Source: Amanita rubescens (taxonomy: Eukaryota; Basidiomycota; Agaricomycetes; Agaricales; Amanitaceae). From it: a DNA stretch of 64,000 bases. Where the stretch lies: contig WION01000006.1 of assembly GCA_015039365.1 (NCBI GenBank), forward strand, positions 496,001-560,000, given 5' to 3'. Within the stretch, counting starts at the first letter, position 1. Each line of letters opens with the position of its first letter. Below the pieces are notes generated by a model, which was not told the origin of the DNA, made no database searches, and saw nothing but the letters and a program-made list of their open reading frames with translations. The translations under genes were made by a program, and so were the position numbers. This document shows positions 1-10,105 of the stretch, piece after piece.

Positions 1-544
1 AATGCACCCTGATGTCCAGGAGGGCCATGAAGGTGAATATCAAGAGAGATGATGGCTTGACTATCAGCTTCTCGGGTGTGCGCTTGGCACCACCTATGGG
101 TTTAGCAGCAAATAACTATGCCAGGTGGATGTTTAATTAAAAACTAAGTGCCTTTCAGTGTTTACTGACACAGTTGTGATTCACAGAGCTATTCATTGTG
201 ACAACTCCCCACACCAATGGGCAATCTCACTGACAACAGAGTGCAACCAAAGTGATGCATTCGGTGGTGCATTTCATTTTGCACAGCATGGTGTGCGAGT
301 TGCAGGTGCACCAAATACACTCATTGCCTGGAAACAGCAACAATATCATGGGACAAGCTTACAAGACATTGACCTATTAGATCCCAAACCCATCTTCTCC
401 CAGAGGGGTCTAGCAATTGTCACATCATCCCGCTTATTGAACACATATATCGCTTGGAAAAGGGGACAAATAACATCCCACAAAGCCAGGGACAGAATCA
501 TCAATGGTAGTGGCAGTGACCCTGACATTATATACTCAGACTGA
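1..544 (+). CDS. Partial 2OG-Fe(II) oxygenase-like protein (TET/JBP-like fold)
   Basis: The reading frame at 158-544 shows the pattern of a double-stranded beta-helix dioxygenase. There is an HxD motif (HCD, about residues 13-15), a GGAF turn near residue 36, a distal His in YHGTSL near residue 64, and Arg residues about 20-28 further on that could bind 2-oxoglutarate. The family oxidises substrates using Fe(II) and 2-oxoglutarate; in fungi TET/JBP-like members are often carried by KDZ transposons. A second open stretch at 3-137 in another frame (around GVRLAPPMGL) may be an upstream part, but I found no splice pair that joins the two in frame. The first codon at 158 is GTG, so the true start lies upstream or outside the window. 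It could equally be a degraded copy. The fold call is inference from the motif pattern only. Confidence 0.42.
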
Positions 545-1396
545 CCCAGATGGCATTCAATGAAGTTGTACTAAGATAGGATGGTTTCTGAAGTTGTCGT
601 TGTAACAATAGTAGCATGAATTGTGATATGTATGCCCTTTACTGTTTACATGGCTCTGGAGAGGCAGACACAGATTACAAATCACTGACTGCATGCGGAG
701 CATGGGTAACTGCTAGTATGTACATATACTATGGCTTAATGTTAACTTTGGCTTTATTTGGTTCATGGAGATATATAGATACTCATTGTTCAAGCCTCAA
801 CTATTGATTAATAATCAAGGTGTAAGTACATTATTACCTTTAACAATTCTATTTTACTTACCCTATTTTAGTTACTTCTGTATATTTAAGATTGTACACA
901 CCCATTACAATACAATTCTCCTATTTAAGCTTGGCTTGAATTCTTCCCTGCCAATAGGAAGCAGCGTGGTGGTCATGCAGTAGGTGAGCATGGATTCAGT
1001 TTATTTCTCTTTTATTGACTGTGTACAGTTGAGTACTGTTAATGTTCACATTTAGTAAGTAATGATCTTAAGGAAGTATGAAGGAGACATATTGAAATAG
1101 ATGTGGGGTGAAAGTGACATGTACCCATGCGAAATTACTAATTGAGGTGATAGTTAAGTTATGAGATTTGAACATCACTAATAAGGCATCAACCATGAGT
1201 GAGATCAGTTACCACGTTTCTGAGGCAAGAGATGTGTGGAGCATGGCAGTGACAGAGCAGTGAGTGAGATTTAGCTGTGAACTAACTCAGCACTGTGAAT
1301 AATAAATTTGGTACAGGTACATCCATTGGGGCAGAACTCGGTCATTTTTCTCCACACCTCCACCGTTATAACTCAGCATGATAGCCGAAACGGAGG
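545..1396. other. Non-coding stretch, nothing recognised
   Basis: AT-rich sequence with only short, unrecognised open frames (for example at 616-807). I see no RNA gene, LTR or inverted repeat here. Confidence 0.5.
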
Positions 1397-1413
1397 CCCA
1401 CGTGACACGTGGG
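1397..1413. repeat. Palindrome with two E-box cores
   Basis: CCCACGTG-A-CACGTGGG is a perfect 8+1+8 palindrome holding two CACGTG cores. It lies about 50 bp beyond the end of the DIRS-like recombinase ORF, so it may belong to the terminal region of that element or be a bHLH-type binding site. Function is unknown. Confidence 0.45.
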
Positions 1414-1462
1414 TCCCCACCTATATCATTGAACAATGAGCTATGTGCTATAGAATAGCTGC

Positions 1463-2506
1463 TTATGATGTGTGTGGGGGAGGTGGTGGTGTTTGAGATG
1501 TAGCGAGGAGCTGATGGGAAGAAAGGAGAGCAAGTTGTTCAGCGGCTCGGACGGCGGGGTGGTCCCAGAGGTAAATCTTCCAAGCAGATGATGACCAGCA
1601 TCCAAGAGATTGAATGATCGATTCATTGAGTCCCAGTGATGCATAAAATGTGGCGCCACCAGCACGCATGGAATGAGCTCCGTAGGAATGAGGTAGGTGG
1701 CTGTGCAATCTACATTCAAACCAAGAACGGGTTGGGTGAGATCCGTTCTCGCAAAGGAATAGAGGTGCACGGAGACCATGACGTACATCACGTTGGTGGC
1801 AGTATTGTTGAAGTAAGGAGACGGGATCAGCAATAGCCTGCGGGACAAAGCGGACATCAGTTCCATGATAGAACGAGTTGCTCTTGTGGTAAGGTAGATG
1901 ATATTGAACATAGTAATCGTCAGGAAAGGAGAGAGAAGTGCGTTTGATGATTTTAAGCCAGTCAAAGAGTGACTGATTGTTTCTCTGAACTAGTTCTCCA
2001 ATTCGGTGGCAACCATAGAATGCGCAAGAGATAATGGTGATGAAGAGTAAGTCATCATAAGAATTCGAGTTCTTTGCGAGGTCGTGAAAGGTTTGTAGGT
2101 GTGATGTCCAGAGTGGCAATTTTCGATGGATGGGATTGCCTTGGACTTTTTTAGATCCTCTGATCGTGGCTTGAACTAAGGTACTGGAGTGATTATCGTC
2201 AAAATCAGGGAAGAATTCCAGAAGGAAGTGGCGAATGCCTGATAGATATTGAGGTCCGGAATTGATGTATTGTGAAACATAAGCGATGTAGTGCGCAAGA
2301 TTTTGAGGAGTTGGGTTGAGAGGTAGATTGTGGATTACGCAAAAGTGGATGTAACTTTTGATACCAGTAGAATAACCTTTTTGTGTCGATTGTTCAATTG
2401 CATGGGCAGTTAAGTGAGAAACTCGTTCATCCAGAGCAGAGAGGGGCATTGGTGGATGAGATGGAAGGTCCCATCCACCAATGGCATCTAAAAGCAGTCC
2501 TGCCAT
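1463..2506 (-). CDS. Tyrosine recombinase of the DIRS-like element
   Basis: A 347-residue tyrosine recombinase. The N-terminal half (about residues 25-120) fits the SAM-like DNA-binding domain. The catalytic half shows the first Arg in GCHRIGEL (near residue 168), the HxxR box in HSMRAGGAT (near residue 275), and W...Y in the segment CWSSSAWKIYL (near residue 305), where Tyr is the nucleophile. It would cut and rejoin DNA to integrate the reverse-transcribed copy. The start overlaps the end of pol by about 19 nt, as is common in these compact elements. No internal stop is present, unlike gag and pol of the same element, so this is the best preserved part. The C-terminus is Pro-rich (PPPPPH). 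Whether it is expressed cannot be judged. Confidence 0.85.
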   Translation of the reverse strand: MAGLLLDAIGGWDLPSHPPMPLSALDERVSHLTAHAIEQSTQKGYSTGIKSYIHFCVIHNLPLNPTPQNLAHYIAYVSQYINSGPQYLSGIRHFLLEFFPDFDDNHSSTLVQATIRGSKKVQGNPIHRKLPLWTSHLQTFHDLAKNSNSYDDLLFITIISCAFYGCHRIGELVQRNNQSLFDWLKIIKRTSLSFPDDYYVQYHLPYHKSNSFYHGTDVRFVPQAIADPVSLLQQYCHQRDVRHGLRAPLFLCENGSHPTRSWFECRLHSHLPHSYGAHSMRAGGATFYASLGLNESIIQSLGCWSSSAWKIYLWDHPAVRAAEQLALLSSHQLLATSQTPPPPPHTS

Positions 2507-3803
2507 CGAGCCGGCAGAAGATCCCTCGGAGGGGAGAAGATGTGGACGTGGTCAGAAGGGAATTTTTGTGAGAAGTCCAATAAGAGTAAGCGGGAGAGCA
2601 TATCAGCTTGGATGTTCTCTTTGCTGGTGAGGTGACAAAGACGGAGATTAATTCCAGAACGAAGGATGATATTGGCAATAGCCAATAACAGTGCGTTGTG
2701 GATATCTTGCCTTGCTCGCAAAGAGTTGAGAACAGCGACGGAGTCGAGACTGTCTGTCCAGAGAAGAACTTGCCGAGGGGGTTCATTGAAGGATGCAATA
2801 TGAAATATGGCAGAGAGGATTGCAATCAGTTTGAGGAAGAAAATGTCAGTCTTGATCCATGAGTTAGAGGGCTTGTTGAGTGCGTAGACAAAGCCATTCC
2901 CAGCATAGACAAACGCAAGGGCTGATAGACTAGCGTCTGTCCAGACAACAAAGTCAGCGTCACAATTGTTCCAAAGGTTGGCATCAACGAATCTGATTCC
3001 AGTGGACTTTGGAATAATCGCCCACAGCCAAGAGAGATCTTCGATGACTGTTCTATTCAATGGAATCATAGCATATTGATGTTGTTTACCACTGATTTTC
3101 CGGTAGAATTCAGTTAAAGCTGGACGACCCCAGGGTAGAACATTGAATAGCCAGTTGATGTGCCCAGCGAGGCACTGCCAATCGCGTAGAGCATGTTGTC
3201 GGTGAGAAAGGAAGGCGTTGATCTTATCGATAAGGTCATCAATAGAGCAGGGCGAGAGGGAGATCGAGCCGAGATTCGCATCGACCCAGAAACCAATTAT
3301 TTTTAGAACTTCCCCATGTTGTTGCTTGACGTCTGAGAAAGGGCAGCGAATGGCTTCCCAAAAGAGTAAGAGTTGAACTTGCTTTCATGGACGTCGCTCT
3401 TCTCAGAAATAGATGAGATTATCTGTAAAGTCCCATCCGAAAAAGTCATCCATGTAGACGTGAAGTCCTTGAATGTCTAGTTTTTGAGTAGCAATCCAAC
3501 AAAGGAGTCCTGAGATGGCGCACCAACATTGAGGGGAAGCTCTATTGCCAAAAACGAGACATTGAACTATGTACAGAAGTTTATCAACGACAACAGTCTG
3601 ACAGATTTGCCAGATTGGGTGTGCTGGTAGGTTAAGAAAAGCTGAAGAGACATCTGACTTGAAAAGAATGATGCATCATGGGACATGTTTCGCTTTCACG
3701 TCTCGAAGCATACGACCAAAGGGGTGCGTGTCATCATATTGCACCCTAGCTTCCAATCTCGGAATCCCATCATTTAGACCTGATGCTGAATGATCTGTGA
3801 CAA

Positions 3804-4679
3804 TAGTGTGTAAAAGTCCGGTCCGGTCTGGTCTTTTGCACTATTTTTGGTGCAACTGGACCTGGACCGGTCTTTTTATTTTTTCCATTTTGGGCAACCG
3901 GACCAAAACCGGTATGGACCAGTTGCCAATGGTTGCCAATGAAATGGCAACCGGTTCAGGACCGGTCTTTATTCGGACCGGTCCTGAACCAGTTGTGACT
4001 GGTTGCAACTTGTCTGGGTCAATGACATCCATACCTCTATTCATGCATCCACCCATCCAAACCCTTCTGTCTGCCTAATAACCCTCACATCCAACTAGTT
4101 AGGTCATTGTAACATAGATATGTAATTTAGGATGTTTTTAATAATAACATTGAGCATTATTGGCAAATAAAAATAGAAAATACTCCACAGATCACAGCAT
4201 CACCATTGGCGGAGTATTTTTCTTCAATATTGTTCAATGTAATGCAGATTTGCACATCATCATTGTTTGATAAAAATAGAAAAAACTCTGCAGATCACAG
4301 CATCATCATCAGTGGAGTTTTTCCTTTAATGTAATGCAGATTTGCACATCATCATTGTCAGATAAAAATAGAAAAATGCACCACCAATCACATCATTCTC
4401 ATCTGCGGAGTATTTTTACATTGCTAATCTAATTTTAGCCCAATGACATCCAAAACTTGAAGTCCACATCCACCCCCCCAACCTCTCCAATGGTCAAGGT
4501 AAAAAACCAGTTGCAACCGGTCTGCAACCGGTCTTTGACATCTGGGTCAAGAGATGCAACCAGCAACCGGATCAACCCAGATTTGGAAGGACCGGCAACT
4601 GCAGTCTGGTTGCAACCGCTATCGGTCCAGTCTGGTTGCTAGTCTTTTCAAAAAGTTGCAACCGGACTTTGACACACTA
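3804..4679. mobile_element. hAT-like MITE (876 bp) inside DIRS pol
   Basis: The ends form a 19 bp terminal inverted repeat with one mismatch: TAGTGTGTAAAAGTCCGGT at the left, and ACCGGACTTTGACACACTA at the right. Flanking 8 bp duplications are TGTGACAA (3796-3803) and TGTGACAG (4680-4687), which differ by one transition. Subterminal copies of ACCGGTC/GGACCGG motifs occur at both ends, as in many hAT elements. Removing the insert and one duplication restores the RT sequence QAVTDHSASG without a frame change. No transposase is encoded, so it was mobilised in trans. Confidence 0.88.
4150..4435. repeat. Tandem hairpin repeats inside the MITE
   Basis: Three divergent units of roughly 100-110 bp, each with AAAAATAGAAAAA, an ACTCC...CAGATCACAGCATC core and a GGAGT-ATTTTT arm. 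Within a unit AAAATACTCC pairs with GGAGTATTTT, so each can fold as a hairpin. Confidence 0.6.
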
Positions 4680-5244
4680 TGTGACAGCTTGAGGCTTTTC
4701 CTGCCAGACGACAAACATAGGTGAAACCTTCATGCCTGGAAGTAGGTTTGAAGAACCTAGGGGTTGAGACCAACGCTTGGCAGAAATTTCTTTGTCATGG
4801 AAGGCACGAATGACATTCAAGTCTAATTCTTCTGAAGCGTAATTGTCGATGATTTCTCCAACTTCTGCTTCCCAATTGCCCTCGTCGAAGGGCCAGAAAC
4901 CTTCACGTAAGCCTTTCATGACCGATCGAACAAAGGTCGGGTTAGGATGGTCAGTAAGCATTAGTTCAAGTTTGTCAACGTCAAAGGGCGTCTTGACCTC
5001 AATAGCATCTTTTAGAGTATCAAGAGTTTGTCATATTCGCGGATCATGGATTAGATGTTCTGGAGGAGAGGTGAGAGGTGGAGATGTTTCAGTAAAATGT
5101 GCTGCTGGAGAAAGTACATTGGGATTATCTGAGGTCGGCCACATGAAATGTCGCCGAAATCGAGGAATGTCCAAATATTCATTATTATCTTTTCTTTTTA
5201 GTGAAATAGATCGAGGCTCTGAACTTTGGGAATGAAGGTTAAAG

Positions 5245-6549
5245 CTACCGTTCAGTTGATGATCCAACTCAGTGTTTGAACTGAGTGCAGGCTGGGTTGT
5301 CTTTGGCTCGATGAGGTTCCCCACAAATGAAGCAGATGCCATGCTTCCGCTTGTTCGGACAAGGATCCGTCGTGCAAGTGCCAAAGCTCCATTTGCGACA
5401 AGGAGTATCTGCACGCTTCGTAGCAGTCATCGGAGAAGCATGGTCAGTTCATTTTGTGCCTCGTATGGATGGTCGAGTATTAGTCGCTTGGAAGAGTTGA
5501 GCCAAAAGCGGAAGGTTGAGCTGACCTCGGTCGTCCATCCTGAACAGCCTTTTAGAGTAGTGATCACGAACTTCGAGGTCAAATTGTATGGCTCGATGAG
5601 GCTCCCCCAGAGCAGCTCTGAATACATCGGTAACAATTTCCAGGTATTTCTCAAGTTCCTGAATATGGTGAGGATAAAGATGCCCCACGGCCGAGCGCCA
5701 AGCGCTAAAGACTCGAAGCCATTCAGATTCATCCCTGATCAGGTGTTTCTTGTGAGATTGTTCTTTTTTAACGAGAGCAAAACCTGCTCCAAAGTCTTTG
5801 ATATCATCAAGGTGTTCGTACCCTTTGTCCATGGAGGCAAAGAGTTTCTCGAAGTCAATGAATTGGTCCAGGGTGATCTGACGCCAGATGGATCTTGGAA
5901 TTGGATCTGAAGTTCTAGCAAGTTGAGCGTTTGCCACAATTGCATCCTGGACTTTGTTGGGAGTGTAAAGACTGTGAAGGCGCTGAGTCTCTTCAAGATG
6001 GGCGTTGGCTTTAATATTTGCGGATAGTTTTGCCAGATGGGGAGCTGCAGCCAGAACTGATGCCGGGATAGAAAATGAGGAGGACAGGGTTTCGAAAAGT
6101 TCGGCCAGACTTTCAGGAAACGTAGGCGCATTCTTCGAAGCGTCAGAGGGCTGCTCCAAGATTTGGCGTGCTCGAGTCCGAAGAACCGCCCAGGCAACTT
6201 CAGCCGCTTCCCTATTTCTGCGCTCCTTGTCTTCAGTTCCCCCTTGTCGATGACTGCTTGGCGAAATGGGACAGGATTGATGCTCTTCATCTTGACGAGT
6301 TTGGCACAAGTCTGAGTTGAGTTGTAGCTTAGACAGTTGAGTGAATTGATCCATGTAGTCATTTGCCTCCCTGGGGGTAAACCCTTCATTTCGTAGATTG
6401 TCGAGAAGTATCTCGGATTGGAGACCTTCGTTAACGGCTTCTTGAGTAAGATGCTGACCCAATTTGGTGCGCCGTTGCACAGTGCTTGGGTCAGGAATTG
6501 AAGGAATGGTTGCATGATCAATAGTTGATTCTGATTGAGTCGAAGACAT
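5245..6549 (-). pseudogene. DIRS-like gag with C-terminal Cys/His cluster
   Basis: The frame starts with MSSTQSESTID and runs 434 codons to TAG at 5245-5247, broken by TGA at 5449-5451 and 5269-5271. The C-terminal part holds a Cys/His cluster (C...C...C then CFICGEPHRAKDNPAC) that matches the zinc-binding tails seen in fungal DIRS gag proteins. The protein would coat and package element RNA. Both internal stops are TGA, consistent with CGA decay. pol starts in a different frame overlapping the gag 3' end. Confidence 0.7.
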
Positions 6550-7146
6550 AAGACAATGGCGAGCGAAGCGAGAAGATAATTGTGAGAAAAGGTAAAAGAT
6601 TCTGTATGCAACTTTTAGACATGGTGCAAAAAACTAGAAAGCATTAGATAAATAGAGAATTCCGAATAGGAGGAAAGTTCGACACACTGAAGACCGGATA
6701 GCTTTTGTATAGGAGGTGTATCCCTATGAGAAAAACTAGGTCTGTAGCGTAAATATGTGTTGAGCTTGGAAGCTTGTGGAACTCACTTTTCTTGCCTGAC
6801 AATGAGCTGGTCAAGGGGAGGCAAGATTGGTGAAACATTTCCTTGCCAGGGTCCTCCGCTATACAATAGCACTAAGCCGAGGCGGCAAGCAAATGGTTTG
6901 TTGTTGTCCTCGCAGAGGTCTACAAAAACACTCTAGCCCCTGGCCTCGCCTTTGCGACGATTTTTACATATCATACTATACTTTGCATGAATAGCAATTG
7001 AGGCTAATTAATACTAGTTTTCATTGGGGTTGACTCCTGCCTACTACAAAGGAACAGGGTATCTTGCAAATCCCTTCATCCCAAACCCCTCAGGTTTTTT
7101 CTCCAGAGTCTTTAAACTGTGTTCAGGGCAAAAGAACACAGACCCA
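6550..7146. other. Leader of DIRS-like element and spacer, no gene seen
   Basis: The part next to gag probably contains the 5' leader of the DIRS-like element. I looked for an inverted match to the 1300-1460 region and found only very short similarities (TATACAATAG versus TATAGAATAG), which is not enough to call a terminal repeat. Confidence 0.4.
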
Positions 7147-8031
7147 ATCACCTGATAAGCCCACCGAAAAACTCTAATTAGACAGGGATGTCACATGCCC
7201 CTCCTTCTCTGATAGAAGGGGTTTTTCAGCTAATAGGGCTTTCATGAATAAATGTACAAGACAAATAGGTGCTATCTTAAGTCCATTTTCCCACACACTG
7301 ACCCATTGCCATTTTTGGAAGGAGGTGAAGGTGTTTGTACATGTTTGAGACATTTGCCTTATTTGGTAAGACAGCTAAATTCCACAAGTCTGGTTTCCCA
7401 CACCCAGATTGCCATTTCTGGAAGGTGGGGGATACATTTATACATGTTTGAGACATTTGCCTTATTTGGTAATATAGCTAATTTCCAAATTAGGCAAGTC
7501 TACCATTTTTTGGAATTTGATTGAGATATCCACTAATTTATTTTCAGGGTCGCATTGCCTAAAAAGGAAATGATTACGTAATCTCAGGGTCGATCAATTG
7601 TGTAGCCTTGGTCAGTGGCTTTCTAAATGTGGTTGTATGACAGTGTTTGGTGTTGATCTCATTGAGATATTCACTGATTGATTTTCAGGGTCAAATTTCC
7701 TAAAAAGGAAATTGATAATGTCATGTGCACTTTATTGTCCAGTGGCGGATTTTGGCAGATTTCCAAAAAAGGCCATAGCACACTTTGGACTTGCCATTTT
7801 GGGACATATCTGCTCACTGTTGCTGGTGATGAGCAGCAAGAAATTGCAATATCTCCCTTAATACTGAATATTTTTTTGGTATGTCCCCATTAGGCATATA
7901 GGAAGGTATTTGGAATGTCAGAATGCGAATAGTATGCACCAATCAGCCACAAATAAAATTGGTGTGCTCACTGTCTGCCACAATGAGCAGCCATATCTCC
8001 ACCAAAACAAGATCTTTTTGTGGCACCTTTT
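7147..8031 (+). repeat. Left inverted arm of the long-TIR element
   Basis: Pairs with 13722-14787. It contains an internal direct repeat (CATGTTTGAGACATTTGCC, near 7339 and 7443) and a repeated GAGATAT...TTTTCAGGGTC motif, so the arm itself grew by duplication. The short frames here have no family resemblance. Confidence 0.75.
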
Positions 8032-8159
8032 TGGATGTTGATTTCTTATGATAACAGAGTGTCATTCAGGGTATCTGGAAGGAGATTGCCCTTCTGATTA
8101 ATGTGTAACTTTCAGTTTCATGATAAATGTCTGAACATGATACAGAAAGAGTGGCTGAC

Positions 8160-8407
8160 TGTAACGACTGATATTTCATTTCATTTCATTTTCTTTTTTA
8201 TTTACAGGATATTCCCATGCTTACCTAAGAATTCCACGGGATGACGGCATGAGAGAAACCAGTCAGAGTATATATATCGATGTCTGCCTATGTATTCCTT
8301 AGCCTTACGATTGTTTCTGTCGTCCATAGACGCAATCTAGTCTCACTTCTCTTTCACGCATTCGATCTTGAGTGTCTTAGTGGTTGTGTCTGGATCACCT
8401 CCTAACA
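8160..8407 (+). repeat. Gypsy A 5' LTR
   Basis: 248 bp, TG...CA ends, TATA box near 8269-8277. The AGCCTTACGATT segment at 8301-8312 lies 32 nt after the TATA box and is the likely RNA 5' end and self-primer. A TTTCATTTCATTTCATTTTC run lies near the left end. Confidence 0.95.
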
Positions 8408-8408
8408 T

Positions 8409-8420
8409 AATCGTAAGGCT
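8409..8420 (+). promoter_or_regulatory. Gypsy A self-priming primer-binding site
   Basis: AATCGTAAGGCT starts one base after the LTR and is the exact reverse complement of AGCCTTACGATT inside the LTR at 8301-8312. No tRNA-type TGG site is next to the LTR. This matches the Tf1/sushi self-priming arrangement, in which the mRNA 5' end folds back as primer. Confidence 0.75.
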
Positions 8421-8749
8421 CTTAACACTACCACACTCGTCTGTCCGTCGTTGCCCACAATGGACACACAAACCATTTGACAGTTGCTGCGCTTGATAGC
8501 ACTAGTAGCCCACTTCAGATATATCTACCTCCTCACGCTGCACATCGCGCATATCCACTACCACTTGATAAACCCAGACTCGAGGGTTAACGAGATAGAA
8601 CAGGGACTGCTCTAAACTCAGAGTTGCAGACCTTGTAAAACTACGATTTGTTTGAGTTTGGGTGTACCTATTCGATCCATAGGAGAAAACGAACTAGAAC
8701 CAAATGAACAGTATAAAGAACTCCCTTCGTCCCTGTGAAGATAAGAAGA

Positions 8750-10105
8750 ATGCCGTATACACCAACAGAAGCATTGATAGGAGCGTGTGTAGGATTATTG
8801 GCCGCATTAATAGGGTCGTTAGCCCCGGCTGCAGTACGAGCGCTATGGATGGCGTTAACCCCAGGAGACCAATGAAATGTGGGACATGGAGTAGCCCGAG
8901 CAATAGGAGAGATAAGAGAGGCGTTCAGAGAACCGCCCAAACCCCCCAGACCACAGATGAAAATCGATCCACCGGAAGCATACGAATGCAAACCCGAAAA
9001 GATAGCACATTGGCTGAGATCGATGAGAGCATACTTCTCATTGACAGAAGTGCTTAACAGTAGCCAAATGATCGCAATTGCCCTCCAACGAATAAAAGGG
9101 GGAACAGCAAACAGAGCAGAGAACTGGGCGGGAGTTAAACTACAAGAATTCATGGAGTTTGTAGAAGAAGTAACGAACACACTGAGAGCAAAGGAATACA
9201 CATGGGAGCGATTAAGGACGGGAGTAGCACCATCGCCGGCAGTAGTAGGGGTGGTGTCGCCAACAGGAGAAATGACGGTAGAACCAAGAGCGGCAGAACC
9301 AGGAATCACACCATTCATCCACCCACCACCATTTGACAGTTGGAACGACTTTGAAGCAAAGGCGTTAGCGTTCTTTATGACCACAGAGACGAGAGATGAA
9401 GCGATTAGACATCTGAGAGAGTTGAAACAAGGAAAAAGACCGGTGGAGGATTACATCATCGACTTCAAGAGTTGGGCACAACTAACGAATTTCAACGAAA
9501 TCGCGCTAATCGCCCAGTTCAAAGGAGGGTTGAATCCGCCACTAGGAATGAAGATAGTAGAGAATGGAGCACCCGGGGATGGAGCAACGGCGGGGGATTT
9601 ACAATTGTGGTATGACCGAGCAACGGCATTGGACAAGGCGTGGAGAGACGGACAGAAACTATACGGAACAACAGCCCGACCCGCGTTTAGACCTAGATTC
9701 TTTCAAAGTCCCACATCAATGCCACAGGAGATGAAACCGACTGCGGTAGCCACAGGAGCAACGGTTTCAACTGCAACTCCTTCCGGGTCGTGATCTGATC
9801 CGAATGCCATGCAGATAGATCGCAGAAGAGGACCGGTCAAATGCTACAACTGCAACCAGTTTGGACATATATCAAGGGATTGTAAGGAACCAAAGAGAGA
9901 AAGGAGGGAAGTAAGAGAGTGGACGATGAATGCGCCTAAGTGTGAGAATTGTGGGAAACTAGGACACATGACGGAAGCGTGTTGGGGACAGAAAAGAGAT
10001 GTAAAAGAAATCAGAGAAATAACATGGAAAGAAAGGATTGATGGGGCAACGGAAGAAGAGAAAGTAGAAATAGCAGCGTTGATGGGTTTTCAGAATGGTC
10101 AGTGA
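8750..10105 (+). pseudogene. Gypsy A gag with two zinc knuckles
   Basis: One frame from ATG at 8750 to TGA at 10105, with internal TGA at 8873-8875 and 9791-9793. The N-terminus is unusually hydrophobic and Ala-rich (VGLLAALIGSLAPAAVRAL), followed by a gag capsid-like region (residues about 60-330) with WNDFEAKALAFF. Two CX2CX4HX4C knuckles ([14 protein letters not shown] and [14 protein letters not shown]) bind element RNA. Stops sit where Arg codons are plausible. pol begins in another frame at the gag end. Confidence 0.82.

Larger units (their letters stand above)
2488..5414 (-). pseudogene. DIRS-like pol (RT-RNase H), interrupted by a MITE and stops
   Basis: The N-terminal part (5414-4680) includes LREGFWPF and the RT palm entry LLPGMKVSPMFVVW. 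The frame resumes at 3803 with TDHSASGLNDG, then KSDVSSAFLNL, the catalytic YMDDFFGW box, and the RNase H segment (VVWTDAS, LLWTDSLDSVAVL, and ENIQADMLSRL near the end). The two halves join exactly in frame once the MITE at 3804-4679 and one 8 bp target copy are removed. In-frame TGA codons occur at about 5036, after KHVP (about 3686) and twice near 3390-3410; these sites look like former CGA Arg codons. The protein would have copied element RNA into DNA and removed the template. The 3' end overlaps the recombinase start. The start codon is unclear; pol probably begins in another frame overlapping the gag end. Confidence 0.8.
1463..6549 (-). mobile_element. DIRS-like (tyrosine recombinase) retrotransposon, degraded
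   Basis: Read on the minus strand the order is gag (6549-5245), RT-RNase H (about 5414-2488), then tyrosine recombinase (2506-1463). That order, with a tyrosine recombinase in place of a DDE integrase, is diagnostic of DIRS-type elements. Such elements integrate a circular DNA copy by site-specific recombination and usually make no target duplication. I could not identify the expected terminal or internal complementary repeats, so the outer borders are only the coding limits. The copy is dead: gag and pol carry several in-frame TGA codons and pol is split by a MITE at 3804-4679. The recombinase frame is open. Confidence 0.85.

Noticed and set aside
616..983. Two small frames with hydrophobic segments
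   Set aside because: No recognisable motif, overlapping in different frames, AT-rich context.
1300..7000. Terminal inverted repeats of the DIRS-like element
   Set aside because: Only matches of about 10 bases were found by eye; not enough to place the ends.
7252..7524. Frame repeated in both inverted arms (CTCLRHLPYLV)
   Set aside because: The repeat in protein reflects the internal direct repeat of the arm; no domain and no support beyond duplication.
8668..9384. Minus-strand 238-residue frame opposite gypsy A gag
   Set aside because: Shadow of gag; no family resemblance and no conserved start.
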